A DNA stretch of 32,573 nt, from the NCBI GenBank assembly GCA_036703315.1, contig DATNPH010000047.1, forward strand, positions 1 to 32,573, in the 5' to 3' direction. Shown one piece after another: positions 8,733 to 17,371 of this stretch. Origin of the DNA: DATNPH01 sp036703315. GTDB taxonomy: Bacteria > Cyanobacteriota > Cyanobacteriia > Cyanobacteriales > Coleofasciculaceae. How positions within the stretch are numbered: the stretch's first letter is position 1; every line of letters starts with the position of its first letter. The notes beneath the pieces are model-generated. The model made no database searches. It was given only the letters and a program-made list of their open reading frames with translations, and was not told where the DNA came from. The position numbers and the translations under genes are program-made.

Positions 8733-8954
8733 CTAACTTTCAGTTCTGCCAGAGAATTCAATGATAGCGTTGGTCAATTCACGAAGGTCGATTACCAGAA
8801 TGCTGTAATAAAGTTCGCGGCGCTCATTATTAACGACATGCAGCTGAACGTCGGTTTTTAAGGGAAGAGTGGGCAGTACGCTAGAAGTCTGACCACACCG
8901 ATAATCATTATAGTTCTCAATCAGATACTTTTCGCCATCAGACAAGGCACTCAT
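8733..8954 (-). CDS. Small protein of unknown function upstream of ycf35
   Basis: The 73-residue product begins MSALSDGEKYLIENYNDYRCG. The frame is open a further 14 codons upstream, but that extension (MVLRDFTKTRGKCP) looks like leader sequence, so the ATG at 8954 is preferred. The middle is beta-like (VQLHVVNNERRELYYSILVIDLREL), followed by a short helix. I do not recognise the family. The tight spacing and shared direction with ycf35 suggest they are transcribed together. Confidence 0.6.
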   Translation of the reverse strand: MSALSDGEKYLIENYNDYRCGQTSSVLPTLPLKTDVQLHVVNNERRELYYSILVIDLRELTNAIIEFSGRTES

Positions 8955-9219
8955 GGGACACTTCCCCCTCGTTTTGGTGAAGTCCCGTAATACCATTCCA
9001 CTGTTGGCTGGCTATACATTGACCTCCAGTCCTCCTTAAATAAGGGGGGAGCAAGAAATTCATTTGTAGGAAGCATTTAGTGGGGTCGAAACAAATATTT
9101 TGAATTACTTATTTTCCCTTCTCCATTCCCCATCTTCCCCTTGGAAAGGCTGCTTGCTCTGCCTATTGTGTGTTATTTAATTATTGACTATAGACATTTT
9201 TGTAGGGCAAGCAACTAAC

Positions 9220-9711
9220 ATGTCAGGAGAACCACAGCCGTCAGCCCAACTGCCACCGAGCAGTGAGATCCAAAGTTATTCTCTAACAGCTACTACGGAG
9301 AAATGGTTTGAATATCCAGTGCGATCGCACCCCCACCACAGTGACTATAGTGGTGTCGTTTGGCATGGCACCTACATTGCCTGGATGGAAGAGGCACGAA
9401 TTGAATGCTTGCGCTCAATTGGCATTCATTATGCTGACTTAGTCGCTTTAGGATGTGAATTACCTGTCGTGGACCTTTCAATACGCTATCACCGCCCAGT
9501 TCCGATGGGTATGGCAGTGGTTGTGAAGACACGCATGGCAGAGATGGAAGGTGTGCGAATCAATTGGGATTACCAGATCCAATCCTTAGATGGAGCAGAA
9601 TTATACTTGACGGGTCGCGTTACCTTGGTTGCCGTTGACCGTGAGAAGGGCAAGATTCTCCGGCAGCTACCAACAGCAGTAAAAGATGCGCTTGTCAAGC
9701 TTTCTGTTTAA
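9220..9711 (+). CDS. Hotdog-fold (4HBT family) acyl-CoA thioesterase
   Basis: The protein has the 4-hydroxybenzoyl-CoA thioesterase signature HHSDYSGVVWHGTYIAWMEEAR. The aspartate of SDYSG sits at the usual catalytic position of the DxDxxG-type motif, and the helix WMEEARIECLRSIG follows as expected. The later strands (LSIRYHRPVPMGMAVVVKTRM and VRINWDYQIQ) match the core sheet. Such enzymes hydrolyse acyl-CoA thioesters in the cytoplasm. In cyanobacteria one relative acts on 1,4-dihydroxy-2-naphthoyl-CoA in phylloquinone synthesis, but nothing here fixes the substrate. An earlier TTG at 9184 is in frame. The ATG at 9220, giving 163 residues, is closer to family length. The gene stands alone. 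Confidence 0.88.
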   Translation: MSGEPQPSAQLPPSSEIQSYSLTATTEKWFEYPVRSHPHHSDYSGVVWHGTYIAWMEEARIECLRSIGIHYADLVALGCELPVVDLSIRYHRPVPMGMAVVVKTRMAEMEGVRINWDYQIQSLDGAELYLTGRVTLVAVDREKGKILRQLPTAVKDALVKLSV

Positions 9712-9801
9712 TTGATCACAATCAGTTCAGGTATCTAGGAGATTTTTCTACCTTAGAAATAAGGAGCCAATATTAGACATAAAAATAAACTATTTAGCTA
9801 A

Positions 9802-9924
9802 CAGTTACTCATATGTGAAGCTGTTTGGGATGTTATTGGAAGGGATATTAAAGGTGTTTATGCAATTAGTAGTGTTCAATTTAAAGGACACGAGACACTC
9901 GTTGCTATCTATAAAATTGCATGA
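9802..9924 (+). pseudogene. Possible gene relic (40 codons, no start)
   Basis: One frame reads CEAVWDVIGRDIKGVYAI and continues SSVQFKGHETLVAIYKIA to a stop. The composition is that of a globular protein, but there is no in-frame start codon after the preceding stop. I do not recognise the family. It may be a chance frame. Confidence 0.2.
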
Positions 9925-10310
9925 AATAAATAAAAGAGGAATTAATGATTGAAACTACCAGTTTTGGCTTTCTCTTTATAGATATCCTGTAGGGAAGGCA
10001 CTTAAAGAAAGAGTATTAATATCTCAAAAATTAGAATAAGTAGGGTTAATCATTTCATCATCCATGTGTAGAGCAGGGCAATTTTTAAAAAGCCAAATGT
10101 ATAGAGTTATACAAAGATATCCAAGTACCTATAATCAGACCTTTAGCCTTTAAACATCTGCTGGGGTTCTAAGCGTAAATCTCTCTAAATGCAGATGTTT
10201 CAGGTTTATACTCTCAACTATCGTCCAAGTAGTTATAGTAATTAGTGATTTCTTATAAGAATTTTTCTTTTGTTTTATCTAAGAAACTCGTAGGGAAGCA
10301 ATAACTCAAT

Positions 10311-10427
10311 TTGTTCACTTATGGTAAATATGAACTTAAGACCCTATCCGACTTGGGATTGGAAAAGGAATTTATAGATGCAGCTAGAGAAGGAGATACA
10401 AAAACATTGAGGGCGGTAAATCCTTAG
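10311..10427 (+). pseudogene. Possible relic of an ankyrin-like repeat gene
   Basis: A 38-codon frame from a TTG contains EKEFIDAAREGDTKTLRAV, which looks like the first helix pair of an ankyrin repeat (a common pattern is LIxAAxxGDxxxVKxLL). It stops immediately afterwards, 33 bases before the PTOX start. It is either a truncated relic or coincidence. Confidence 0.2.
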
Positions 10428-10459
10428 CTCAATAACTGCCCTAATGTGGAGATTTTACG

Positions 10460-11143
10460 ATGATTAGACTACTGGTAAATGTCCTGGTATTTGTCATAGA
10501 TCTGCTTTACCATGATCGCCAAATCCCTCGCTTTTATGTACTGGAAACAGTAGCGCGAGTCCCTTACTTTGCCTACTTATCTGTCCTCCACCTGTACGAA
10601 ACCCTTGGAGTTTGGCGTAGAGCCGATTGGTTAAAAGTCCACTTTGCTCAATCCTGGAATGAACTAAATCATTTGCTAATTATGGAATCCTTGGGAGGAG
10701 ATAAAAAGTGGATTGACCGATTTCTAGCGAAACATACCGCTGTGATTTATTACTGGATCATCGTCATTCTCTACATGTTTGTGCCAAGAGCGGCTTACCA
10801 TTTTATGGAATTAGTGGAAAGTCATGCTTATCACACTTATGATAAATTTCTAAAGGAAAATGAGGCTGAACTCAAAACAAAGCCAGCCCCCCAAGTTGCC
10901 ATTAACTACTATTGTGATGGCGACCTCTATCTGTTCGATGAATTTCAAACTGGAAGAATTCCTGAAGAACGCCGCCCAGTGATTGAGAATCTGTACGATG
11001 TGTTTGTGAACATCCGAGACGATGAGGGTGAACATATTAAAACAGTGGTGGCTTACCAACAAGCTACAAATTCTCCAACCACCCTCAAGAGTCCTCACAG
11101 CATCGAAGCTGAGGAAGTGTTCACCGAGTCGGAAACCGCCTAA
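10460..11143 (+). CDS. ptox: Plastid-type terminal oxidase (alternative oxidase family)
   Basis: This di-iron plastoquinol oxidase (PTOX/IMMUTANS, related to mitochondrial AOX) passes electrons from plastoquinol to oxygen, making water without pumping protons. It relieves over-reduction in the thylakoid or cell membrane. The six expected iron ligands are present: Glu29 in LETVARVPYF, Glu68 and His71 in NELNHLLIMESLGG, Glu120 in ELVESHAYHTYDKF, and Glu189 and His192 in RDDEGEH. The hydrophobic stretch IYYWIIVILYMFVPRAAY is the membrane-associated hairpin typical of these monotopic proteins. At 227 residues it is shorter than plant PTOX because there is no transit peptide. The carboxy end is a short acidic tail. 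It is followed 163 bases later by phosphoketolase in the same direction. Confidence 0.95.
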   Translation: MIRLLVNVLVFVIDLLYHDRQIPRFYVLETVARVPYFAYLSVLHLYETLGVWRRADWLKVHFAQSWNELNHLLIMESLGGDKKWIDRFLAKHTAVIYYWIIVILYMFVPRAAYHFMELVESHAYHTYDKFLKENEAELKTKPAPQVAINYYCDGDLYLFDEFQTGRIPEERRPVIENLYDVFVNIRDDEGEHIKTVVAYQQATNSPTTLKSPHSIEAEEVFTESETA

Positions 11144-11306
11144 ATCCTTGGCGCTCTATAAGCGATGCTCCTGAGCCACTTTGCCAACGTATCGCTTTGT
11201 TATTAGCCAACGGAACACGAGTCAGTCACTTGTCCATTGCCACTGAATTGATATTCATTCACTCAACTGCTTCGAAATTGCAAAATCTACAAGGCAGGAA
11301 TTCAGT

Positions 11307-13787
11307 ATGATCCAAGCGACCGCTCCTAGATCACAAACAGGACCTCTGTCTGCAGAGGAATTGAGCAAAATGGACGCCTATTGGCGTGCCGCTAATTACC
11401 TTTCAGTCGGGCAAATCTATCTATTAGACAATCCACTGCTTAAAGAACCTCTGAAGCTAGAACACGTTAAGCCTAGACTACTAGGACATTGGGGTACTAC
11501 TCCGGGTCTTAACTTCATCTACGTTCACTTCAACCGCATCATTAAAAAATACGATCTAAACTCCATCTACATTGCAGGTCCAGGGCATGGCGGTCCAGGC
11601 TTAGTCGCGAATACCTACCTAGAAGGTACCTACAGCGAGTACTACCCTAATGTTTCCCAAGACGCTGCCGGCATGAAGAGGCTGTTCAAGCAGTTCTCTT
11701 TCCCGCGTGGGATTCCCAGCCACGTTGCTCCAGAAACCCCTGGCTCAATCCACGAAGGGGGTGAACTGGGTTATGCCGTTTCTCATGCTTATGGCGCTGC
11801 CTTGGATAACCCTGATTTAGTTGTCTGCTGCGTCGTGGGGGATGGGGAAGCTGAAACTGGACCCCTGGCTACAGCTTGGCACTCTAATAAGTTCCTCAAC
11901 CCTGTAACTGATGGTGCCGTACTGCCAATCCTGCACCTAAATGGTTACAAAATTGCTAACCCGACAGTCTTATCTCGGATTAGCCATGAGGAGTTAGAAA
12001 GCCTGTTCGTCGGTTATGGCTACAAGCCTTACTTCGTAGAAGGTTCTGAACCGGAAGCCATGCACCAGTTGATGGCGGATACGCTAGACACTGTGATTGA
12101 GGAAATTAAAGCGATTCAGCAGGAAGCCCGCAGCAATGGCTTTACTAAGCGTCCTCAGTGGCCGATGATTATTCTACGATCGCCTAAGGGTTGGACGGGT
12201 CCAAAGGAAGTAGACGGCAAGAAAACCGAGGATTTTTGGCGATCGCACCAAGTCCCCTTCGCTGAACTGGCAAGCAAGCCAGACCACATCAAACTCCTCG
12301 AAGACTGGATGAAGAGCTACAAACCAGAAGAACTCTTCGATGAGCATGGCAAGCTAATTGATCAACTAGCAGAACTGGCTCCTAAAGGGCACCGCCGCAT
12401 GGGTGACAACCCCCACGCCAATGGTGGCATCCTGCTCAAAGACCTGAAGATGCCCGACTTCCGGGATTATGCGGTTGAGGTAACTCACCCTGGCACCACC
12501 TATGCAGAAGCAACCCGCGTCATGGGCAAACTCCTGCGGGATGTGATGAAGCGCAACCAGGAGAGGCGCAACTTCCGGATCGTAGGTCCGGACGAGACAG
12601 CCTCCAACCGTTGGGGCGATGTGTTTGAAGCGACCGATCGCGCCTGGATGGATGAAACTTACTCCTACGACGATCATCTTTCTCCCGACGGTCGGGTGAT
12701 GGAAATGCTCAGCGAACATACCTGTCAGGGTTGGCTAGAAGGCTATTTGCTCACAGGGCGTCATGGCTTCTTCTCCTGCTACGAGGCATTTATCCACCTC
12801 GTTGACTCGATGTTCAACCAGCATGCCAAGTGGCTTGAGAGTTGCCGCCACATTGGGTGGCGCAGACCGATCGCCTCTCTCAACTACCTGCTGACCTCTC
12901 ACGTTTGGCGACAAGACCACAATGGCTTTAGCCACCAAGACCCCGGCTTTATCGACCATGTGGTCAACAAAAAGGCAGCGATAATTCGGGTTTACCTGCC
13001 GCCGGATGCCAATACCCTGTTATCAGTGACCGACCACTGTCTGCGTAGCCGCCACTATGTCAACGTCATCGTTGCTGGAAAACAACCCGCATTGCAGTAC
13101 CTGGATATGGATGCTGCCATCAAGCACTGCACCGCAGGTGTCGGTATCTGGGAATGGGCAAGCAATGACCAAGACGGTGAACCGGATGTGGTCATGGCTT
13201 GTTGTGGAGATGTTCCTACCCTAGAAACCCTGGCGGCGGTTGACTTACTACGCCAGCACTTCCCTCAGCTAAAAGTACGGGTCGTGAATGTGGTAGACCT
13301 GATGAAACTCCAACCGGATAAGGAACATCCTCATGGTCTTAACGATAAAGACTTTGACTCGATCTTTACGCCCGATAAACCAGTCATCTTTGCCTATCAT
13401 GGCTACCCCTGGCTGATTCACCGTCTGACCTACCGCCGGACAAACCACAACAACTTCCATGTGCGGGGTTACAAGGAAGAGGGAACGACAACCACGCCCT
13501 TTGACATGGTGGTGCGTAACGATATGGATCGCTTCCATCTGGTAATGGATGTGATCGATCGCGTGCCAGGGCTTCAGTATATTGGAGCGCATGTAAAACA
13601 GAAGCTGCGCGATAAGCTAGTCGAACATGTGCATTACATCTCGAGGTACGGGGATGATCTGCCTGAGGTTCGCGACTGGAAGTGGCCCTACTCTGGCGGT
13701 GCTCATTCAGAAGCACCAGGTGAAACTAAATCAACGGATGCAGCAGATGAGGGAGGGACAGTGCGATCGGGGGCTCCTGCTAAGTAG
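11307..13787 (+). CDS. xfp: Phosphoketolase (xylulose-5-P/fructose-6-P)
   Basis: This thiamine-diphosphate enzyme splits xylulose 5-phosphate (and often fructose 6-phosphate) with phosphate into acetyl phosphate and glyceraldehyde 3-phosphate (or erythrose 4-phosphate). The ThDP-binding region VVGDGEAETGPLATAWHSNK and NGYKIANPTVLSRIS is clear. Other hallmarks are GPGHGGPGLVANTYLEG, SFPRGIPSHVAPETPGSIHE, RSPKGWTGPKEVDG and SHVWRQDHNGFSHQDPG. With 826 residues it is slightly longer than usual (about 790-820), because of a low-complexity tail after YSGGAHSEAP. The ATG is preceded by AAGGCAGG. In context, ackA downstream uses its product acetyl phosphate to make ATP, so this looks like a carbon-saving or dark fermentative bypass (inference). 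Confidence 0.97.
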   Translation: MIQATAPRSQTGPLSAEELSKMDAYWRAANYLSVGQIYLLDNPLLKEPLKLEHVKPRLLGHWGTTPGLNFIYVHFNRIIKKYDLNSIYIAGPGHGGPGLVANTYLEGTYSEYYPNVSQDAAGMKRLFKQFSFPRGIPSHVAPETPGSIHEGGELGYAVSHAYGAALDNPDLVVCCVVGDGEAETGPLATAWHSNKFLNPVTDGAVLPILHLNGYKIANPTVLSRISHEELESLFVGYGYKPYFVEGSEPEAMHQLMADTLDTVIEEIKAIQQEARSNGFTKRPQWPMIILRSPKGWTGPKEVDGKKTEDFWRSHQVPFAELASKPDHIKLLEDWMKSYKPEELFDEHGKLIDQLAELAPKGHRRMGDNPHANGGILLKDLKMPDFRDYAVEVTHPGTTYAEATRVMGKLLRDVMKRNQERRNFRIVGPDETASNRWGDVFEATDRAWMDETYSYDDHLSPDGRVMEMLSEHTCQGWLEGYLLTGRHGFFSCYEAFIHLVDSMFNQHAKWLESCRHIGWRRPIASLNYLLTSHVWRQDHNGFSHQDPGFIDHVVNKKAAIIRVYLPPDANTLLSVTDHCLRSRHYVNVIVAGKQPALQYLDMDAAIKHCTAGVGIWEWASNDQDGEPDVVMACCGDVPTLETLAAVDLLRQHFPQLKVRVVNVVDLMKLQPDKEHPHGLNDKDFDSIFTPDKPVIFAYHGYPWLIHRLTYRRTNHNNFHVRGYKEEGTTTTPFDMVVRNDMDRFHLVMDVIDRVPGLQYIGAHVKQKLRDKLVEHVHYISRYGDDLPEVRDWKWPYSGGAHSEAPGETKSTDAADEGGTVRSGAPAK

Positions 13788-14114
13788 TTAAAGTAGGCAT
13801 TGTCCACTCTACCTGAGTGTAATCTGACTGTTGACTGCTTCTTTTTAGGCTGTGGGCAAGGGGCACGGGTTTTCTTCCCGATGCCCTATTGCGATTGTCC
13901 GATGCCCTTAAAAAGGAAGTGATTTGAGGACTGCATTATTACATTGGCATAGAGAAAAACTATTAACAGCGAAGCACATGCTAAAAAATGATGAGTCACC
14001 TCTGAAATTTAGACAGTCTTAACCTAGACATGTTTCTATAGCTAGAAAGACCTGTAACCAGGGGTGCTAGAAAACCTGAACTCACTTTGTGAAATCTGTT
14101 CCCCATCATCGCCT
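13788..14114. other. Intergenic region between xfp and pgm
   Basis: No gene is seen. The pgm frame remains open back to a GTG at 14064, so the true gap may be shorter. CGATGCCCT occurs twice (about 13879 and 13900). No convincing terminator with a T-run could be assigned after xfp. Confidence 0.3.
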
Positions 14115-15749
14115 ATGAACGCACGGATTGTACCCACGCAGCCCTTTGCAGATCAAAAACCTGGCACTTCCGGGTTACGCAAGAAAGTCCCTGTCTTTCA
14201 ACAACCTCATTACTTAGAGAATTTCGTTCAATCTATCTTTGACAGCCTAGAAGGTTATCAGGGGCAGACGTTAGTTGTTGGTGGTGATGGTCGCTACTAC
14301 AATCGTCAGGCGATCCAGATCATCTTGAAAATGGCAGCCGCCAACGGTTTTGGACGTCTGCTAGTCGGTCAGGGTGGTATTTTGTCTACCCCCGCTGCCT
14401 CCGGCGTGATTCGCAAGTACCAAGCATTTGGCGGCATTATCTTGTCTGCCAGCCATAACCCAGCTGGTCCTAACGAAGACTTTGGTATTAAATACAACAT
14501 TAGTAACGGAGGTCCCGCCCCTGAAAAGGTGACTGAGGCAATCTTTGCCCGCAGCAAGGTGATTGACCAGTACAAAATTCTGGATGCTGCCGATGTTGAG
14601 TTGGACAAACTGGGTACGTTTCAACTAGACACGCTCACTGTTGAGGTGATTGACTCTGTGGCAGACTATGCCGAGTTGATGGAGTCTTTATTTGATTTCG
14701 ATCGCATCCATCAACTCCTCACCTCTGGACAATTCCGGATGTGTATGGACTCATTGCATGCCGTAACCGGTCCCTATGCTCATGCTATTTTCGAGCAACG
14801 CTTGGGGGCAGCATCTGGTACAGTACAAAACGGCATTCCCTTGGAAGACTTTGGTGGTGGACATCCCGACCCCAACCTAGTCTACGCTCACGATCTGGTC
14901 GAGATTCTCTTCGGGGAAAACGCACCGGATTTTGGGGCGGCTTCCGATGGGGATGGCGATCGCAATATGATCCTAGGAAACCATTTTTTTGTTACTCCCA
15001 GCGATAGTCTGGCAATCTTAGCGGCTAACGCTAAATTGGTTCCCGGTTATCAATCAGGGCTTGCAGGAATAGCTCGCTCAATGCCCACCAGTCAGGCACC
15101 AGACCGAGTAGCCGCCCGCTTGGGGATTGACTGCTATGAAACTCCCACAGGCTGGAAGTTCTTTGGCAATTTGCTGGATGCAGGGAAAGCTACGCTGTGC
15201 GGTGAAGAGAGTTTCGGAACTGGCTCAAACCACATTCGAGAGAAAGATGGGCTGTGGGCTGTGCTGTTTTGGCTAAACATTTTAGCAGTACGGAAAGAAT
15301 CAGTCAAGCAAATTGTGCAGGAACACTGGCAAACCTACGGTCGCAATTACTATTCCCGGCATGACTATGAAGCGGTAGATAGCGATCGCGCTGCCACACT
15401 CATAAACAATCTGCACGCTCAAATACCGAACCTCAAAGGTAAACAATTTGGTGCCTATGAGGTAGAGTACTCCGACGACTTCAGCTATACCGACCCCGTA
15501 GATGGCAGCGTTAGTAAAAATCAGGGCGTCCGTGTGGGTTTCACCGATGGGTCACGGATTGTGTTCCGCCTTTCCGGTACAGGCACACAGGGGGCAACGT
15601 TGAGAGTTTATCTCGAAAGCTATGAACCCAATATCGCAAAGCACAATCTCGATCCACAGCAGGCACTCGGAACTCTGATTACGATTGCCGATGAACTTGC
15701 CCAAATTTACACCCTTACGGGTATGGAAAAGCCCACTGTAATTACTTGA
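14115..15749 (+). CDS. pgm: Phosphoglucomutase (alpha-D-glucose specific)
   Basis: Pgm interconverts glucose 1-phosphate and glucose 6-phosphate, linking glycogen and nucleotide-sugar synthesis to central carbon flow. The product is 544 residues, similar to PGM1-type enzymes. The phosphoserine motif is SASHNPAGPNEDFG with Ser113. The metal-binding loop is SDGDGDRNM at about residues 277-285. The substrate loop is CGEESFGTGSNH, and the phosphate-binding loop is RLSGTGTQGATLRVY near the carboxy end. The start is set at the ATG (MNARIVPTQPF), since the 17 codons upstream from the GTG at 14064 look like leader. It lies between xfp and ackA in the same direction, consistent with a sugar-phosphate module. 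Confidence 0.95.
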   Translation: MNARIVPTQPFADQKPGTSGLRKKVPVFQQPHYLENFVQSIFDSLEGYQGQTLVVGGDGRYYNRQAIQIILKMAAANGFGRLLVGQGGILSTPAASGVIRKYQAFGGIILSASHNPAGPNEDFGIKYNISNGGPAPEKVTEAIFARSKVIDQYKILDAADVELDKLGTFQLDTLTVEVIDSVADYAELMESLFDFDRIHQLLTSGQFRMCMDSLHAVTGPYAHAIFEQRLGAASGTVQNGIPLEDFGGGHPDPNLVYAHDLVEILFGENAPDFGAASDGDGDRNMILGNHFFVTPSDSLAILAANAKLVPGYQSGLAGIARSMPTSQAPDRVAARLGIDCYETPTGWKFFGNLLDAGKATLCGEESFGTGSNHIREKDGLWAVLFWLNILAVRKESVKQIVQEHWQTYGRNYYSRHDYEAVDSDRAATLINNLHAQIPNLKGKQFGAYEVEYSDDFSYTDPVDGSVSKNQGVRVGFTDGSRIVFRLSGTGTQGATLRVYLESYEPNIAKHNLDPQQALGTLITIADELAQIYTLTGMEKPTVIT

Positions 15750-15825
15750 TTGGGAAATTCTCAACAAGCCAATGATACTTGCTCCTAGCGGATTACCAAG
15801 TTGAGGTTGGCTCTCAGGAGTAACA

Positions 15826-15913
15826 GGACTTACGCCAATTGATCCGTCATACACTACTTATAGAGTTAGGGTGGGCAATGCTCACCCTACATATAGGGGA
15901 TTTGCGTAAGTTT
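15826..15913. mobile_element. Possible MITE-like element with short terminal inverted repeats
   Basis: ACTTACGC at 15828-15835 is matched in inverted orientation by GCGTAAGT at 15904-15911. Between them is an AGGGTG/CACCCT hairpin (15867-15889). The ACTTACGCA end resembles terminal repeats of small IS-derived elements in cyanobacteria. No target duplication is obvious and there is no coding capacity. Confidence 0.4.
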
Positions 15914-15946
15914 TGAGTAAGTTAACCAGCGATGTTCTAAATGGTT

Positions 15947-15979
15947 CCCCCCTTAAAAAGGGGGGCTAGGGGGAGCTTC
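15947..15979 (+). promoter_or_regulatory. C-run/G-run hairpin next to the ackA ribosome binding site
   Basis: CCCCCCTT and AAGGGGGG (15947-15965) form a strong hairpin with a three-base loop. The following GCTAGGGGGAGCTT contains the likely ribosome binding site (AGGGGGAG, 10-17 bases before the ATG). The same C-run could pair either with the nearby G-run or with the ribosome binding site. Alternative pairing could therefore affect ackA translation, but it may equally be a copy of the interspersed C/G-tract repeat that happens to lie here. Confidence 0.4.
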
Positions 15980-15984
15980 TGTTA

Positions 15985-17190
15985 ATGAAAGTATTAGTGC
16001 TGAACGCGGGATCGAGTAGCCAGAAGAGTTGCTTATACCAACTTGGCGATACGTTGCCAGAGTTACCACCGCCACCACTTTGGGAAGCTAAGGTGGATTG
16101 GACTAAGCACCCAGGAATGGCACAATTGGAGGTCAAAGCTAGAGGTACGGTTCTGGAAGAAGAGTTACAAACCACTTCCCGACCCGATGTGATTGCTCAC
16201 ATGCTGGAAACGCTCTGGAGTGGACAGACTCAAGTGATTGCTGATCCATCTGAGATTAATGTGGTGGGTCATCGGGTAGTGCATGGGGGGCAAGAGTATC
16301 AGAAAGCTACTCAGATTACACCAGAAGTCAAGGAAGCGATCGCACGTCTATCTACCTTCGCACCTGTTCACAATCCAGCCAACCTGGAGGGAATCGAAAC
16401 CATTGAGAAAATTCTGGGAAGCGATACACCCCAAGTAGCCGTATTTGATACAGCCTTCCATTCAACTGTGTCTCCTGCCGCGGCTACCTATCCAGTTCCC
16501 TATGAGTGGTTTGAGCAGGGTATCCGTCGCTATGGGTTTCATGGCATCAGCCATCAATACTGCGCTCACCGTACTGCTGAACTAATGGGGAAAGATTTAG
16601 CATCTGTGCGCCTGATTACTTGTCATTTGGGTAACGGCGCTTCTCTAGCAGCTATTCGTGATGGTCAAAGTGTGGACACCACCATGGGATTTACTCCCTT
16701 GGAAGGCTTGATGATGGGTACTCGCTCTGGCTCGATTGACCCTGGTATCTTAATTCACCTGCTGCAACACGCCGATTACGATGCCCAAAAGTTAGATGAT
16801 GTCCTTAATAAGGCTTCTGGGTTAAAAGGGATTTCTGGCGTATCAGGTGATCTGCGCCAAATCATGATTGGCATTGAGGAAGGCGACTCACGTTCACAAT
16901 TAGCGTTCGATATGTATGTGCATTCTCTCCGTAAGCACATCGGCGCAATGCTTGCCACGCTAGGAGGATTGGATGCTTTAGTATTTACTGGTGGCGTTGG
17001 TGAAAACTCGGCAGCAATCCGAGCGTCTGCCTGTGAAGCATTTGGGTTTTTAGGTTTGAAACTTGATCGAGAGAAGAATAACGCATCACCTGTTGATACG
17101 GATATCGCCGCCGCCGACTCAGCCATTCGCGTTTTCGTCGTCCATACCGAAGAAGATTGGGCGATCGCACAGGAATGCTGGCAACTCTAG
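15985..17190 (+). CDS. ackA: Acetate kinase
   Basis: AckA catalyses the reversible conversion of acetyl phosphate and ADP into acetate and ATP in the cytoplasm. The protein has 401 residues and the expected features. These are the amino-terminal LVLNAGSSSQKS phosphate loop, VFDTAFHSTVSP, RRYGFHGISHQYC, HLGNGASLAAIRDG with the following DTTMGFTPLEGLMMGTRSG, and FTGGVGENSAAIR. A variable insert with a PPPP-like segment (LPELPPPPLW) follows the first strand, as in many cyanobacterial versions. Together with xfp it forms the acetyl-phosphate branch. Phosphotransacetylase is not seen in the window. Confidence 0.97.
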   Translation: MKVLVLNAGSSSQKSCLYQLGDTLPELPPPPLWEAKVDWTKHPGMAQLEVKARGTVLEEELQTTSRPDVIAHMLETLWSGQTQVIADPSEINVVGHRVVHGGQEYQKATQITPEVKEAIARLSTFAPVHNPANLEGIETIEKILGSDTPQVAVFDTAFHSTVSPAAATYPVPYEWFEQGIRRYGFHGISHQYCAHRTAELMGKDLASVRLITCHLGNGASLAAIRDGQSVDTTMGFTPLEGLMMGTRSGSIDPGILIHLLQHADYDAQKLDDVLNKASGLKGISGVSGDLRQIMIGIEEGDSRSQLAFDMYVHSLRKHIGAMLATLGGLDALVFTGGVGENSAAIRASACEAFGFLGLKLDREKNNASPVDTDIAAADSAIRVFVVHTEEDWAIAQECWQL

Positions 17191-17371
17191 AGCGTCGATT
17201 CAGCCAACAATTCTATATCTAAAGTTGAAAATTTAGGAAAACTTTATTAATCCACCTAGGTCGCCAGGGGCTACCCCTTCAACAAAGGAAAGGGTGCGGG
17301 CACAGCTAATGCAAGGACTCAATGCCCAATGCATTGTTAACAACCTACCACTTAGTGGTAAAATAGAATAC

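Larger units (their letters stand above)
9712..10459. other. 748-base gene-poor gap upstream of PTOX
   Basis: No intact gene is visible. The stretch is AT-rich and contains two short open frames with protein-like composition (listed separately) that may be relics. It must also carry the promoter of the PTOX gene. An AATGTGGAGATTTTACG leader precedes the PTOX ATG, with GGAG as the likely ribosome binding site. Confidence 0.4.

Noticed and set aside
12366..13716. Several long open frames antisense to phosphoketolase
   Set aside because: They mirror a strongly coding gene, have no ribosome binding sites and show composition expected of shadow frames.
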